Assembly: GCA_029976075.1 (NCBI GenBank)
Contig: JARKNW010000087.1
Span: 1 to 64,000 of the forward strand
Length of the DNA: 64,000 nt
From: Pleomorphomonas sp.
Lineage (GTDB): Bacteria; Pseudomonadota; Alphaproteobacteria; Rhizobiales; Pleomorphomonadaceae
Reading direction: 5' to 3'
The notes below the pieces were generated by a model, which searched no databases, had not been told where the DNA came from, and worked only from the letters and a program-made list of their open reading frames with translations. Below, piece after piece: positions 8,701 to 16,203 of this stretch (position 1 is its first letter; each line of letters begins with the position of its first letter). The position numbers and the translations under genes were made by a program.

Positions 8701-8733
8701 GGGCGCTGCCAGCGATGGCGGCGCCCTTTTCGT
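8701..8733 (+). terminator. Rho-independent terminator after DoxX gene
   Basis: GGGCGCTGCC (8701-8710) pairs with GGCGGCGCCC (8717-8726) around a six-base loop, with one G-T pair, and is followed by TTTTCGTTT. It closes the dioxygenase/DoxX operon. Confidence 0.75.
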
Positions 8734-8889
8734 TTCTGGGGGGGAGACTGATACCGGCCGGGCGCTCCGTTCTGCCCGACGCATTCTGCCCGCGCGGAGG
8801 AGGGCAGGCCAATTGCAGATAGGGAACAAATGGATATCTGATCGCTCTTCCTATCCAGCGGCTGTCTTCCTCCGCACAGGCGATCGTGA

Positions 8890-8935
8890 TTGACGCTGTT
8901 GTTTTCTGCGCGTTATATAGTTGTCAATATAGCGA
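8890..8935 (+). promoter_or_regulatory. Sigma-70-like promoter with overlapping inverted repeat
   Basis: TTGACG (8890-8895) and TTATAT (8913-8918) are separated by 17 bp, a near-ideal housekeeping promoter for the ABC importer. TATATAGTTG and CAATATA around 8915-8932 form an imperfect inverted repeat overlapping the -10 box, which could be an operator. The ATG at 9022 gives a leader of roughly 95 bases. Confidence 0.5.
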
Positions 8936-9021
8936 ATTCCCCGGAGTTTTGCGCGCTGTCGGCACCGTCGTGCCGGTTGGCGCGAACGGATCGGCATGCC
9001 TTGCCGCATGAGGAGAATGCG

Positions 9022-10014
9022 ATGATTCAGACGACGCGACGCGCCTTCATCGGTGCCGGGGTGGCCTTGGCCGCGCTGGGCCTCAACCGGTCCGCCCTTG
9101 CCGGCACGGTGCCCGGCCTGCAGGTGCTGGCGGCGCCGAACGGGGCGTCGATCGTCCTGTCCGATCTGGTGGCGAGCGGCGGGCTCGACAAGGTGGCGCC
9201 GGGCGCCAGCTTCCGCCTGTGGCACACCACCGACGAGCTGCGGGCGGCGATCGTCTCGGAAACCAGCCTGCTCTACTCGACGCCGAGCCATGTGCCGGCC
9301 AACCTCGCCAATCGCGGCATGCCGCTGAAGCTGGCGGCGATCATCGGCATGGGGCACCTTTCGGTGGTCACCGCCGACCCGGCCATCAAGGGCATGCACG
9401 ACCTCGCCGGCAAGACGGTGCAGTGCTTCTTCCGCAACGACATGCCCGACCTGGTGTTCCGCGCCATCGCCCGCATGGAGGGGATGGACCCGGACAAGGA
9501 CTTCAACCTGCAATATGTCCAGACCCCGATGGAGGCGGCGCAGCTGCTGGCGGCCGGCAAGGTGGATGTCGCCGTGCTCTCCGAGCCGCCGGCCACCGCC
9601 GCCATCATGATGGCCGGCATGAAGGGGCGCACGCTCAGCCGCGCCTTCGACCTCAACGACGTCTGGGGCGCCCACAAGGGCAAGGCGCGCATTCCCATGG
9701 TGGGCATCGCGCTGCACCAGAAGCTGATCGACACGGCGCCCGAGGTGGTGGCCGCCCTTGGAGCCGGCCTGGCCGCCGCCAGGGCGCATGTGGTCGCCGA
9801 CCGGAAAGCCGCCGCCGCGCTGGCCGAGAAGACCATGGAGATGAAGCCGCAGGTGTTCGAGAAGGCGTTCGACCATTTCAACATCGACGTCGTCCCGGCC
9901 GCCTCGGTGAAGGAAGAGCTCACGGCCTTCTATCAGACGCTTCTCGATCTCGATCCGGGCTCGCTGGGCGGCAAGCTGCCGGCCGACGATTTCTACATGG
10001 ATCTGCCGGGATGA
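9022..10014 (+). CDS. ABC importer substrate-binding protein, NMT1/TauA-like
   Basis: This protein of about 330 residues has an N-terminal twin-arginine-like signal (TTRRAFIGAGVALAALG) ending at ALA-G. The mature part is the NMT1/SsuA/TauA-type periplasmic binding fold (GMHDLAGKTVQCFFRND, then AAGKVDVAVLSEPPATA). The ligand could be a sulfonate, a pyrimidine precursor or another small organic compound; the sequence does not decide. The start at ATG 9022 has AGGAG upstream and begins directly at the signal peptide; an upstream in-frame extension lacks these features. The stop overlaps the permease start as ATGA. Confidence 0.85.
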   Translation: MIQTTRRAFIGAGVALAALGLNRSALAGTVPGLQVLAAPNGASIVLSDLVASGGLDKVAPGASFRLWHTTDELRAAIVSETSLLYSTPSHVPANLANRGMPLKLAAIIGMGHLSVVTADPAIKGMHDLAGKTVQCFFRNDMPDLVFRAIARMEGMDPDKDFNLQYVQTPMEAAQLLAAGKVDVAVLSEPPATAAIMMAGMKGRTLSRAFDLNDVWGAHKGKARIPMVGIALHQKLIDTAPEVVAALGAGLAAARAHVVADRKAAAALAEKTMEMKPQVFEKAFDHFNIDVVPAASVKEELTAFYQTLLDLDPGSLGGKLPADDFYMDLPG

Positions 10015-10034
10015 GGGGATCTGCCGGGATGAGG
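9999..10034 (+). repeat. 18-bp perfect tandem duplication at gene junction
   Basis: The 18-bp unit at 9999-10016 is repeated exactly at 10017-10034. It contains the stop of the binding-protein gene and an in-frame ATG, so the permease gene has two equally spaced start codons (10011 and 10029), adding six residues (MRGSAG) in the longer form. Confidence 0.9.
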
Positions 10035-10862
10035 GCGAGCCGCGGTGGCGACTGGTTGTTCGGCACCCTCGGCCTGGTGTTGCTGATGGCGGGGTGGAGC
10101 CTCGTCAACCGCGTCTCCGGCCCCTTCGTGCTGCCGTCGCTCAGCGAGACCGCCGGCGCCTTCCTCGGCCTGTTCGCCTCGGGCGTCGTCGCCCGGGAAC
10201 TCTCGGTCACCCTGCTGCACGCCGTTGGCGGCGCGGCGCTCGGGGCGGCGATCGGCTTTTGCCTCGGCCTCGCCGGTGGCCTCAGGCGACCGATCGGCGC
10301 CACGCTCAGGCCGGCGGCCACGGCCATCCTCGGCATTCCGCCGGTGGCCTGGGTGGTGCTGGCGCTGTTGTGGTTCGGCCCCGGCCTCTGGAGCCCGCTG
10401 TTCACGGTGACGGTGACGACCGCGCCGATCCTGTTCGCGGCGACGCTGCAGGGCGTCGAGGCGCGCGACCCCGGCCTCATGGAAATGGCCGAGGTGTTCC
10501 GCCTGTCGCGCCGCACCCGGCTCGTCCGCCTGATGCTGCCGGAGCTGGCGGTGCATGTGGCGCCGGCCCTTTCCACCACCTTCGCGCTGGCCTGGAAGGT
10601 GGCGCTGACCGCCGAGGTGCTGGGCGACGGCAGCGGCGTCGGCGGGGCCTTTTCCACGGCGCGCGCCCATCTCGACCTTGCCGAGGCCATGGCCTGGATC
10701 TGGCTGGTGGTGATCTTCCTGCTCATCACCGACGGCCTGCTGCTCGGGCCGCTGAGGCGCTGGATTCGCGGCAGCCGCCCGGTGGCGCAGGCGGGCCGCG
10801 AGGCCGGCGGCGGAGATGGCCCGAGCTGCGTCGGCATCGGTTACGTTCGGGAGCGGAGCTGA
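10011..10862 (+). CDS. ABC importer permease subunit
   Basis: This protein of about 283 residues has six predicted membrane helices. The permease-ATPase coupling region resembles the EAA loop (EMAEVFRLSRRTRLVRLMLP, preceded by ILFAATLQGVEARDP), as in SsuC/TauC-type permeases. It starts at ATG 10011, overlapping the preceding stop, or at ATG 10029 created by the 18-bp duplication. Its TGA overlaps the ATG of the ATPase gene. The three genes form one translationally coupled operon for an importer of unknown substrate. Confidence 0.85.
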   Translation: MRGSAGMRASRGGDWLFGTLGLVLLMAGWSLVNRVSGPFVLPSLSETAGAFLGLFASGVVARELSVTLLHAVGGAALGAAIGFCLGLAGGLRRPIGATLRPAATAILGIPPVAWVVLALLWFGPGLWSPLFTVTVTTAPILFAATLQGVEARDPGLMEMAEVFRLSRRTRLVRLMLPELAVHVAPALSTTFALAWKVALTAEVLGDGSGVGGAFSTARAHLDLAEAMAWIWLVVIFLLITDGLLLGPLRRWIRGSRPVAQAGREAGGGDGPSCVGIGYVRERS

Positions 10863-11578
10863 TGCTGCGCTTCGACAAGGTGGGCTGGTCGCCCGGCGGC
10901 GAGGCGGTGCTCGACGGGCTGGACCTCAGCGTCACGCCCGGCGAGCTGGTGGTCATGCTCGGCGCGTCGGGTGTCGGCAAGACGTCGGTGCTGCGCCTGT
11001 CGGCCGGGCTGATCGAGCCGCGCGCCGGCACGGTGGCCAACGGATTTGCCGCGACGGCCATGGTGTTCCAGGAGCCGCGCCTGATGCCGTGGGCGACGGC
11101 GCTCGCCAATGTCACGCTGGTGCTGGAGCGGATCGAGCCGGCCCGGCGCGGCGAGGTGGCCGCCCGCTGGCTGCGGCACCTCGGCTTTGACGACGCCGAC
11201 ATGAAGAAGCACCCGGGGCAGCTGTCGGGCGGCATGCGGGCGCGGGTGGCCGTGGCGCGCGCCTTCGCCACCGGCGCCGACCTCATCCTGATGGACGAGC
11301 CCTTCGTCTCGCTCGACCTCGGCCTCCGCCGCAACCTTCAGGTGGAGGTGCGCCGCCTTGCCGTGGAAACCGGGGTGGCGGTGCTGTTCGTCACCCACGA
11401 CCTCACCGAAGCCGTCAGCCTCGCCGACCGCATCGTGGTGCTGGCCGGCAGGCCGGCCCAGGTGGTGGCCGATCTCCGGCAGACGCCGCCCGAGCGGATC
11501 TCCGAGGTGTGGGAAGCGGCGGCGGCCCTGTCCGTCCGTCCGGAACTGGCGTCGGTGGTGGCGGGGTTGGGGGCGTGA
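10862..11578 (+). CDS. ABC importer ATP-binding subunit
   Basis: This 238-residue ATPase has all nucleotide-binding motifs: Walker A GASGVGKTS near residue 38, the Q loop in FQEPRLMPW, the signature LSGGMRARVAVARAF, Walker B LILMDEPF and the switch His in FVTHDLTEA. It belongs to the nitrate/sulfonate/taurine-type importer ATPases. Its start overlaps the permease stop. A palindromic repeat copy directly downstream (11585-11645) may help end or stabilise the transcript. Confidence 0.9.
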   Translation: MLRFDKVGWSPGGEAVLDGLDLSVTPGELVVMLGASGVGKTSVLRLSAGLIEPRAGTVANGFAATAMVFQEPRLMPWATALANVTLVLERIEPARRGEVAARWLRHLGFDDADMKKHPGQLSGGMRARVAVARAFATGADLILMDEPFVSLDLGLRRNLQVEVRRLAVETGVAVLFVTHDLTEAVSLADRIVVLAGRPAQVVADLRQTPPERISEVWEAAAALSVRPELASVVAGLGA

Positions 11579-11584
11579 GTGGGA

Positions 11585-11645
11585 GCTTGATATCGGCCGG
11601 GAGCATTGTTCTGCCCGAGGTCCTGCGCCTTCGCAGAGGGTGACA
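11585..11645 (-). repeat. Palindromic repeat family, single minus copy
   Basis: This is a minus-oriented copy of the window-wide repeat: GATATCGGCCGGGAG, then CTGCCCGAGGTCCTGCGCC, then a slightly eroded stem and TGACA. It sits just after the ABC operon. Confidence 0.75.
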
Positions 11646-11798
11646 TCTTGTAGGAGCGGGCGCGGTTTGAGGGGCGTGCCACCGTTGAGATCTGGCGGCG
11701 TTCCGAGGGCAAATTCCCTTGTGGCTACATTGCTTCCATTAACGGCCGAGCAACGCAAAGGGGGGATACTCTGCGCAACGTGAAGCAATGAGGCGGCG

Positions 11799-12770
11799 AT
11801 GCGGTGGGGCGGGATTTTCGGCGTGGCGACGCTGTTGGGCGGTTGCCTGGTCGGTTCGGCGGCGACGGCCGCGGACTGGCAAATTGCAGCGGTGAGCGGC
11901 AAGGCTTTCCGGCTGGACGGCTCGGCCTGGGTGGCGGTGGCCGCCGGTGAGCCGCTGGCGCTCGGCGACACGCTGAAGACGCTCGGCTCGGGCACGCTGA
12001 CGCTTTCCCGCGCGGGCGTCACCGTCACCGTTGGCCCCAACAGCCGCGTGCAGGTGGCCGAGCGGATGGACGGCAAGTTCACCGACGTGTTCCAGACGGC
12101 CGGCAGCGCCACGGTGGAGGTGGACCCCGCCAAGCATATCCGCCTCGCGGTGGAGACACCCTACATGGCCGCCGTGGTGAAGGGCACGGTGTTCGCCGTT
12201 TCCACCTTTGAGGGCCATTCGGAAACCGCCGTGCAGCGCGGGCGAGTGGCGGTGGTGGACGTGATGAACCGCCTGCATGCCGACATCACCGCCGGGCAGC
12301 AGGCATCCTCCGGGCCGTCGCAGCCGCTGTCGCTGTCGGGGAGCGGGGCGCTATCGACACCACAGAGCTTCGCCGGCAAGGTGGCCTCGCGGGCGGCCGA
12401 CGGAACGCTGAGCGAGATGAGCATTTCCGCCAGTGCGGCGAGCAGCGCCGGCACGACGGCCAGCGAAGCGGCGACCGGCAAGGCCGGCAGCAATGCCGGC
12501 GGCAACGGGGCCGGCAACTCCGAGAGCAGCCATGCCGGCGGCAACGCGAACAGCGGCGGTTCGGGCAACGGCAACTCGGGCAACGGCAACTCGGGCAGCG
12601 GCAACTCGGGCAATGGAAGCTCGGGCAATGGAAACTCGGGCAATTCCGGCGGCAACGGCAACTCCGGCGGCAGTTCCTCCGAGCACAGCCACGGCAGCGA
12701 AGGGTCGGACCATGGCCACGGCAGCGAGGGCTCCGACCACAGCCACGGCAACTCCAGCCATGAGGACTGA
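11799..12770 (+). CDS. FecR-domain protein with Gly/Asn/Ser-rich and His-rich tail
   Basis: This 323-residue exported protein has a hydrophobic signal at residues 1-25 (LGGC could be a lipobox; ATA-AD is an alternative cleavage site). The FecR domain covers about residues 25-165 (GDTLKTLGSGTLTLSRAGV, VETPYMAAVVKGTVFAV). From about residue 225 the protein is low-complexity: repeated GNSGNGNSG units and then a tail of SHGSEGSDHGHG-type repeats with many His and Asp residues, possibly metal-binding. It ends two bases before the CHASE2-GGDEF-EAL gene, and FecR proteins are often paired with CHASE2 sensors, so it may act as the periplasmic partner of that sensor. Confidence 0.8.
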   Translation: MRWGGIFGVATLLGGCLVGSAATAADWQIAAVSGKAFRLDGSAWVAVAAGEPLALGDTLKTLGSGTLTLSRAGVTVTVGPNSRVQVAERMDGKFTDVFQTAGSATVEVDPAKHIRLAVETPYMAAVVKGTVFAVSTFEGHSETAVQRGRVAVVDVMNRLHADITAGQQASSGPSQPLSLSGSGALSTPQSFAGKVASRAADGTLSEMSISASAASSAGTTASEAATGKAGSNAGGNGAGNSESSHAGGNANSGGSGNGNSGNGNSGSGNSGNGSSGNGNSGNSGGNGNSGGSSSEHSHGSEGSDHGHGSEGSDHSHGNSSHED

Positions 12771-12772
12771 CA

Positions 12773-15520
12773 TTGCCCGCGTCGTGGCTTGACCGCGCCC
12801 TGCTGAAAGGCCGCGCCGCCCGGCTCGTGATCAGGGCGGTGGCGGTGGGCGTGCTCGTGGCGGCGATCGGCCTTGCCGGCGGCTTTTCCTGGCTCGACAA
12901 CCACCTCGCCGACCTGCGCTTTTCGCTGCGCACCCGGCCGGCCAGCCCGTCGCTGGTGCTGGTGGACATCGACGCCAAGAGCCTTGCCGCCGTCGGCGTC
13001 TGGCCGTGGGACCGGGATATCCATGCCCGGCTGATCGAGCTGCTGGATGACCTCGGCGCCCGGCAGATCGCCTTCGACGTCGACTTCAGCACCCGATCCA
13101 ACCCGCATGCCGACGCTGCCTTCGCCAAGGCGCTGAAAGAGGCCAAGGCGCCGGTGTTCCTGGCGGCCTTCAGGCAGCCGAAGGCGGCGGGCAAGGCCGA
13201 CGTGCTCGTCAACCGGCCGATCGACCTGTTCGCCGACGGCTGGCCGGCGCTGATCAACGTGCCGGTGGATGGCGACGGCCTGGTCCGGCGCTTCCCGGCG
13301 GCGCTTGCCGTCGGCGGCGAACGGCTCGACGCTATGCCGGCGCTGATCGCCGGGGCCGATGCCAAAGCCATTTCCGGGGCCGATGCCGCAGGCGGCGAGA
13401 TCGGCATCGACTATTCCATCGACCGCGCCGGCCTCTCCCACGTGTCGGTGTCGGACGTGCTCTACGGGCGGGTCGATCCGGCGGCGATCGCCGGCAAGAC
13501 GGCGCTGGTGGGCGCCACGGCGCTGGAGCTGCACGACTATTTCCTGGTGCCGCGCTGGGGCATGATCCCCGGCGCCGAGATCGTGGCGCTGGCCGCCGAG
13601 ACGCTGCAGCAGGGGCGCAGCCTCGCCCCGCTGCCGGCGCTGCCGATCGCCCTGCCGCTGATGGCGCTGGCGCTTCTCCTGTCGCTGCTGCCGACGCGGC
13701 GGGCGCTGGTGGCGCTGGTGCTGGTGTCGCTGATCGCCGAGGCGGTGGCCGCCTATCTGCAGGTGATGCGGGCCGAGGTGCTGGGCACGGCGATGGTGCA
13801 CGTCGCCGTCGCCGGCCTTCTGGTGGCGGTGCTGATCCGCGAGTACGGCCTCCGTCGGGTGCTGCTCACCGTGGCGCGGCTCGAGAAGGCCAACTCCGAC
13901 CGCATCCTCGGCCGGGTGTTCGACAATGGCTTCGACGGCATCGTGCTGCTCGACGAGAACGACGCCATCGTGCGCCACAACCTGCAGCCGGGCGGGCTGA
14001 TCGCCGCCGGGGCGGCGCTGACGCTGTCGGCGCTGCCGGCCGGTCTCCGGCAGGCGGTGGAGACGGTACGGCGGCGGGCGGCGGCCGGCGACGAGGCGGC
14101 GCTGGTGGTCGACGTGGAGACGCCGGCCTCGGGCGACGCCGAGATCTTCGAATGCGCCGTGACCGCCTTCGAGGTGGAAACCCACCGCTTCCGACGCGGC
14201 AAGGCGCGCTATGTCTGCGTCACCCTGCGCAACGTCACCGAGCGGCGGCGGGTGGCCGAGCGCATCCGCCACATGGCGCTGCACGATGCGCTGACCGGCC
14301 TCGGCAACCGCGCCGGACTGCTGGAGGCGATCGAGGGGCGGGCCGGCGCGCTGCTCTCCTTCGACATCGCCCGCTTCGGCAAGCTCAACGCCTGGCTGGG
14401 CAACGCGGTGGGCGACAAGATCCTGATCGAGGTGAGCCGGCGGATGGCGGCGTTCGCCGGCCGGCAAGGCATTCTGGCGCGGGTCGGCGCCGACGAGTTC
14501 GCCATCTTCCTGGGCAACGGCGCCGATGCGGCGGCGCTGGTGGCGGCGGCGCGGGCGGCCTTGCAGCCGCCGTTCGTCGTCAACGACCACCGGCTGTTCG
14601 TGGATTTCGACTTCGGCCTCGCCGGCGATGCCGATGGCACGCTGGGCGCCGAGCTGTTGCTGCGCCACGCCAACCTGGCGCTCGCCAAGGCCAAGCGGGA
14701 GGAGGGAGCATTCGCCGCCTACGACCGCAGCCTGGAAGGCGCCGAGCGGGACCGTCTGACGCTGGAGCAGGACCTCAGGCGGGCCATCGAGGAGCACGAG
14801 CTCGTTGCCCACTATCAGCCGCAGGTGGCGCTGACCGGGGCGGGCGAGGCGGGCGAGATCGTCGGCGCGGAAATGCTGGTGCGCTGGCGGCACCCGACGC
14901 GCGGGCTGGTGCCGCCGTCGCTGTTCGTGCCGATCGCCGAGGAAAGCGGCCTCATCCACAAGGTGACGGCCTGGGCCATCCGGCAGGCCTGCGCCGACGC
15001 GGCCGCCTGGCCGAAGCCTATCCGCCTGGCCGTCAACGTGTCGGCCATCGACCTCGGCGCCGCCGAGACCGGGATCCCGGCCACGCTGAAGGCGGCGCTG
15101 GCGGAAAGCGGCCTTGCCCCCGACCGGCTGGATATCGAGATCACCGAGTCCGTGCTGGTGGAGCGCAGCGAGGCGGTGCTGGCGACGCTGGCCGACATCC
15201 GCGCCCTGGGGGTGGGCATCGCCCTCGACGACTTCGGCACCGGCTATTCCTCGCTGAGCTACCTGAGCCGCCTGCCGTTCACCAAGCTGAAGATCGACAA
15301 GAGCTTCGTCGACGGCCTGCCGAACGAGCCCGACGCCACGGCGCTGGTGGACGGCATCATCCGCCTCGCCCACGGCGTGCGGCTTGCGGTGGTGGCCGAG
15401 GGCATCGAAAGCGAGCCGCAGCGGCACGCCCTCGCCGCGCTCGGCTGCGACATCGGCCAGGGCTACCTGTTCTCAAGGCCGGTGACCGACGAGGCGATGC
15501 GCGCGCTGCTCGCCGGGTGA
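12773..15520 (+). CDS. CHASE2-PAS-like-GGDEF-EAL membrane protein, probable c-di-GMP enzyme
   Basis: This 915-residue protein starts at TTG 12773, only two bases after the FecR-gene stop, which suggests translational coupling. Order of parts: one membrane helix (about 17-38), an extracytoplasmic CHASE2 sensor (about 45-285), three more helices (about 290-355), a PAS-like linker, a GGDEF domain (about 505-660) and an EAL domain (about 675-905). The GGDEF signature is GADEF at 572-576, so cyclase activity may be weak or lost. The EAL triad reads EML at 700-702, but the other phosphodiesterase residues are present (NVS, ITES, LDDFGTGYS, KIDKSF, AEGIE, GQGY). A c-di-GMP phosphodiesterase controlled by an envelope signal is the best guess. 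Confidence 0.9.
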   Translation: MPASWLDRALLKGRAARLVIRAVAVGVLVAAIGLAGGFSWLDNHLADLRFSLRTRPASPSLVLVDIDAKSLAAVGVWPWDRDIHARLIELLDDLGARQIAFDVDFSTRSNPHADAAFAKALKEAKAPVFLAAFRQPKAAGKADVLVNRPIDLFADGWPALINVPVDGDGLVRRFPAALAVGGERLDAMPALIAGADAKAISGADAAGGEIGIDYSIDRAGLSHVSVSDVLYGRVDPAAIAGKTALVGATALELHDYFLVPRWGMIPGAEIVALAAETLQQGRSLAPLPALPIALPLMALALLLSLLPTRRALVALVLVSLIAEAVAAYLQVMRAEVLGTAMVHVAVAGLLVAVLIREYGLRRVLLTVARLEKANSDRILGRVFDNGFDGIVLLDENDAIVRHNLQPGGLIAAGAALTLSALPAGLRQAVETVRRRAAAGDEAALVVDVETPASGDAEIFECAVTAFEVETHRFRRGKARYVCVTLRNVTERRRVAERIRHMALHDALTGLGNRAGLLEAIEGRAGALLSFDIARFGKLNAWLGNAVGDKILIEVSRRMAAFAGRQGILARVGADEFAIFLGNGADAAALVAAARAALQPPFVVNDHRLFVDFDFGLAGDADGTLGAELLLRHANLALAKAKREEGAFAAYDRSLEGAERDRLTLEQDLRRAIEEHELVAHYQPQVALTGAGEAGEIVGAEMLVRWRHPTRGLVPPSLFVPIAEESGLIHKVTAWAIRQACADAAAWPKPIRLAVNVSAIDLGAAETGIPATLKAALAESGLAPDRLDIEITESVLVERSEAVLATLADIRALGVGIALDDFGTGYSSLSYLSRLPFTKLKIDKSFVDGLPNEPDATALVDGIIRLAHGVRLAVVAEGIESEPQRHALAALGCDIGQGYLFSRPVTDEAMRALLAG

Positions 15521-16154
15521 GGAGGCGCAGATCATCCCGGCGCCGGGCCGCAGCGGGTTGGGCGGAGTGGAGTGGGGGAGATCTATAGCGGCGGATCCGT
15601 TGCCTTGAGCGCTATAGCGACCGCTCGCCTCTTCCTGCCTGAGGTCCTGCGCCTTCGCGCAGGATGACAAGTAAATTATATATATGAAGCAATGTGTTAG
15701 CCGCCGGGCTGACTCTGGAGGCGGAACAGGGTGACACCCGCCTTTCCGCAAGACAACAGCCACTCCGCTAGGGAAAGACCGCAAGCGAAAGGTAGCGAGC
15801 TACCAAAAGGCCCGCCCAGAAGCCCCACGCCCCTGCACCCCCAGAAGTTGCCCCCGGAAGGCCGCCCATATCCCCCACTTGTCATCCTGGCGAAGGCCAG
15901 GACCTCGGGACGAGAAGGCGGAGGGGGACGTATCGGGCGCCCGGTGTGCTTCAAGCGCTCTCCGGCCCCGGGGGATCGGAACCCCGCCAGAGCCGTTCCA
16001 GGAAAAGTGGGAACCGGTTTTCCGCCTGGAACTGCGACTTAACAAAGAGATAGAGGGTTTCCGCGGATCGGATTGATGGTGCTGCTCTTCGGTTTCGGCG
16101 CCCTGGCGAGGCACTGCAACTGGCGAACATCGGACGACGCCAGCCCCCAAACAA
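15521..16154. repeat. Intergenic repeat cluster (two palindromic repeats and one GAACCGGTTTT element)
   Basis: No gene is seen. A minus copy of the palindromic repeat lies at 15609-15670, followed by an AT-rich run. A plus copy lies at about 15880-15941. A rhizobial-type mosaic element (AAAAGTGGGAACCGGTTTTCC, trimmed here to its core) lies at about 15990-16075, with AACAAAGAGATAGAGGGTTT downstream of the core. Confidence 0.65.
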
Positions 16155-16184
16155 AAAGGGCGCGACCCGACGGCCGCGCCCTTT
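16155..16184 (-). terminator. Rho-independent terminator of chemoreceptor gene
   Basis: AAAGGGCGCG (16155-16164) pairs perfectly with CGCGCCCTTT (16175-16184). Read on the minus strand, the hairpin is followed by a TTTTTGTTT tract, right after the stop of the chemoreceptor gene. Confidence 0.8.
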
Positions 16185-16203
16185 CTCGTTTCGGGAACCG
16201 CCC

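Noticed and set aside
12161..15427. Very long minus-strand open frame opposite the FecR and CHASE2-GGDEF-EAL genes
   Set aside because: Its composition (His, Arg, Gln, Ala rich, no folded motif) is that of an antisense shadow of GC-rich coding DNA, and the plus strand encodes clear domains.
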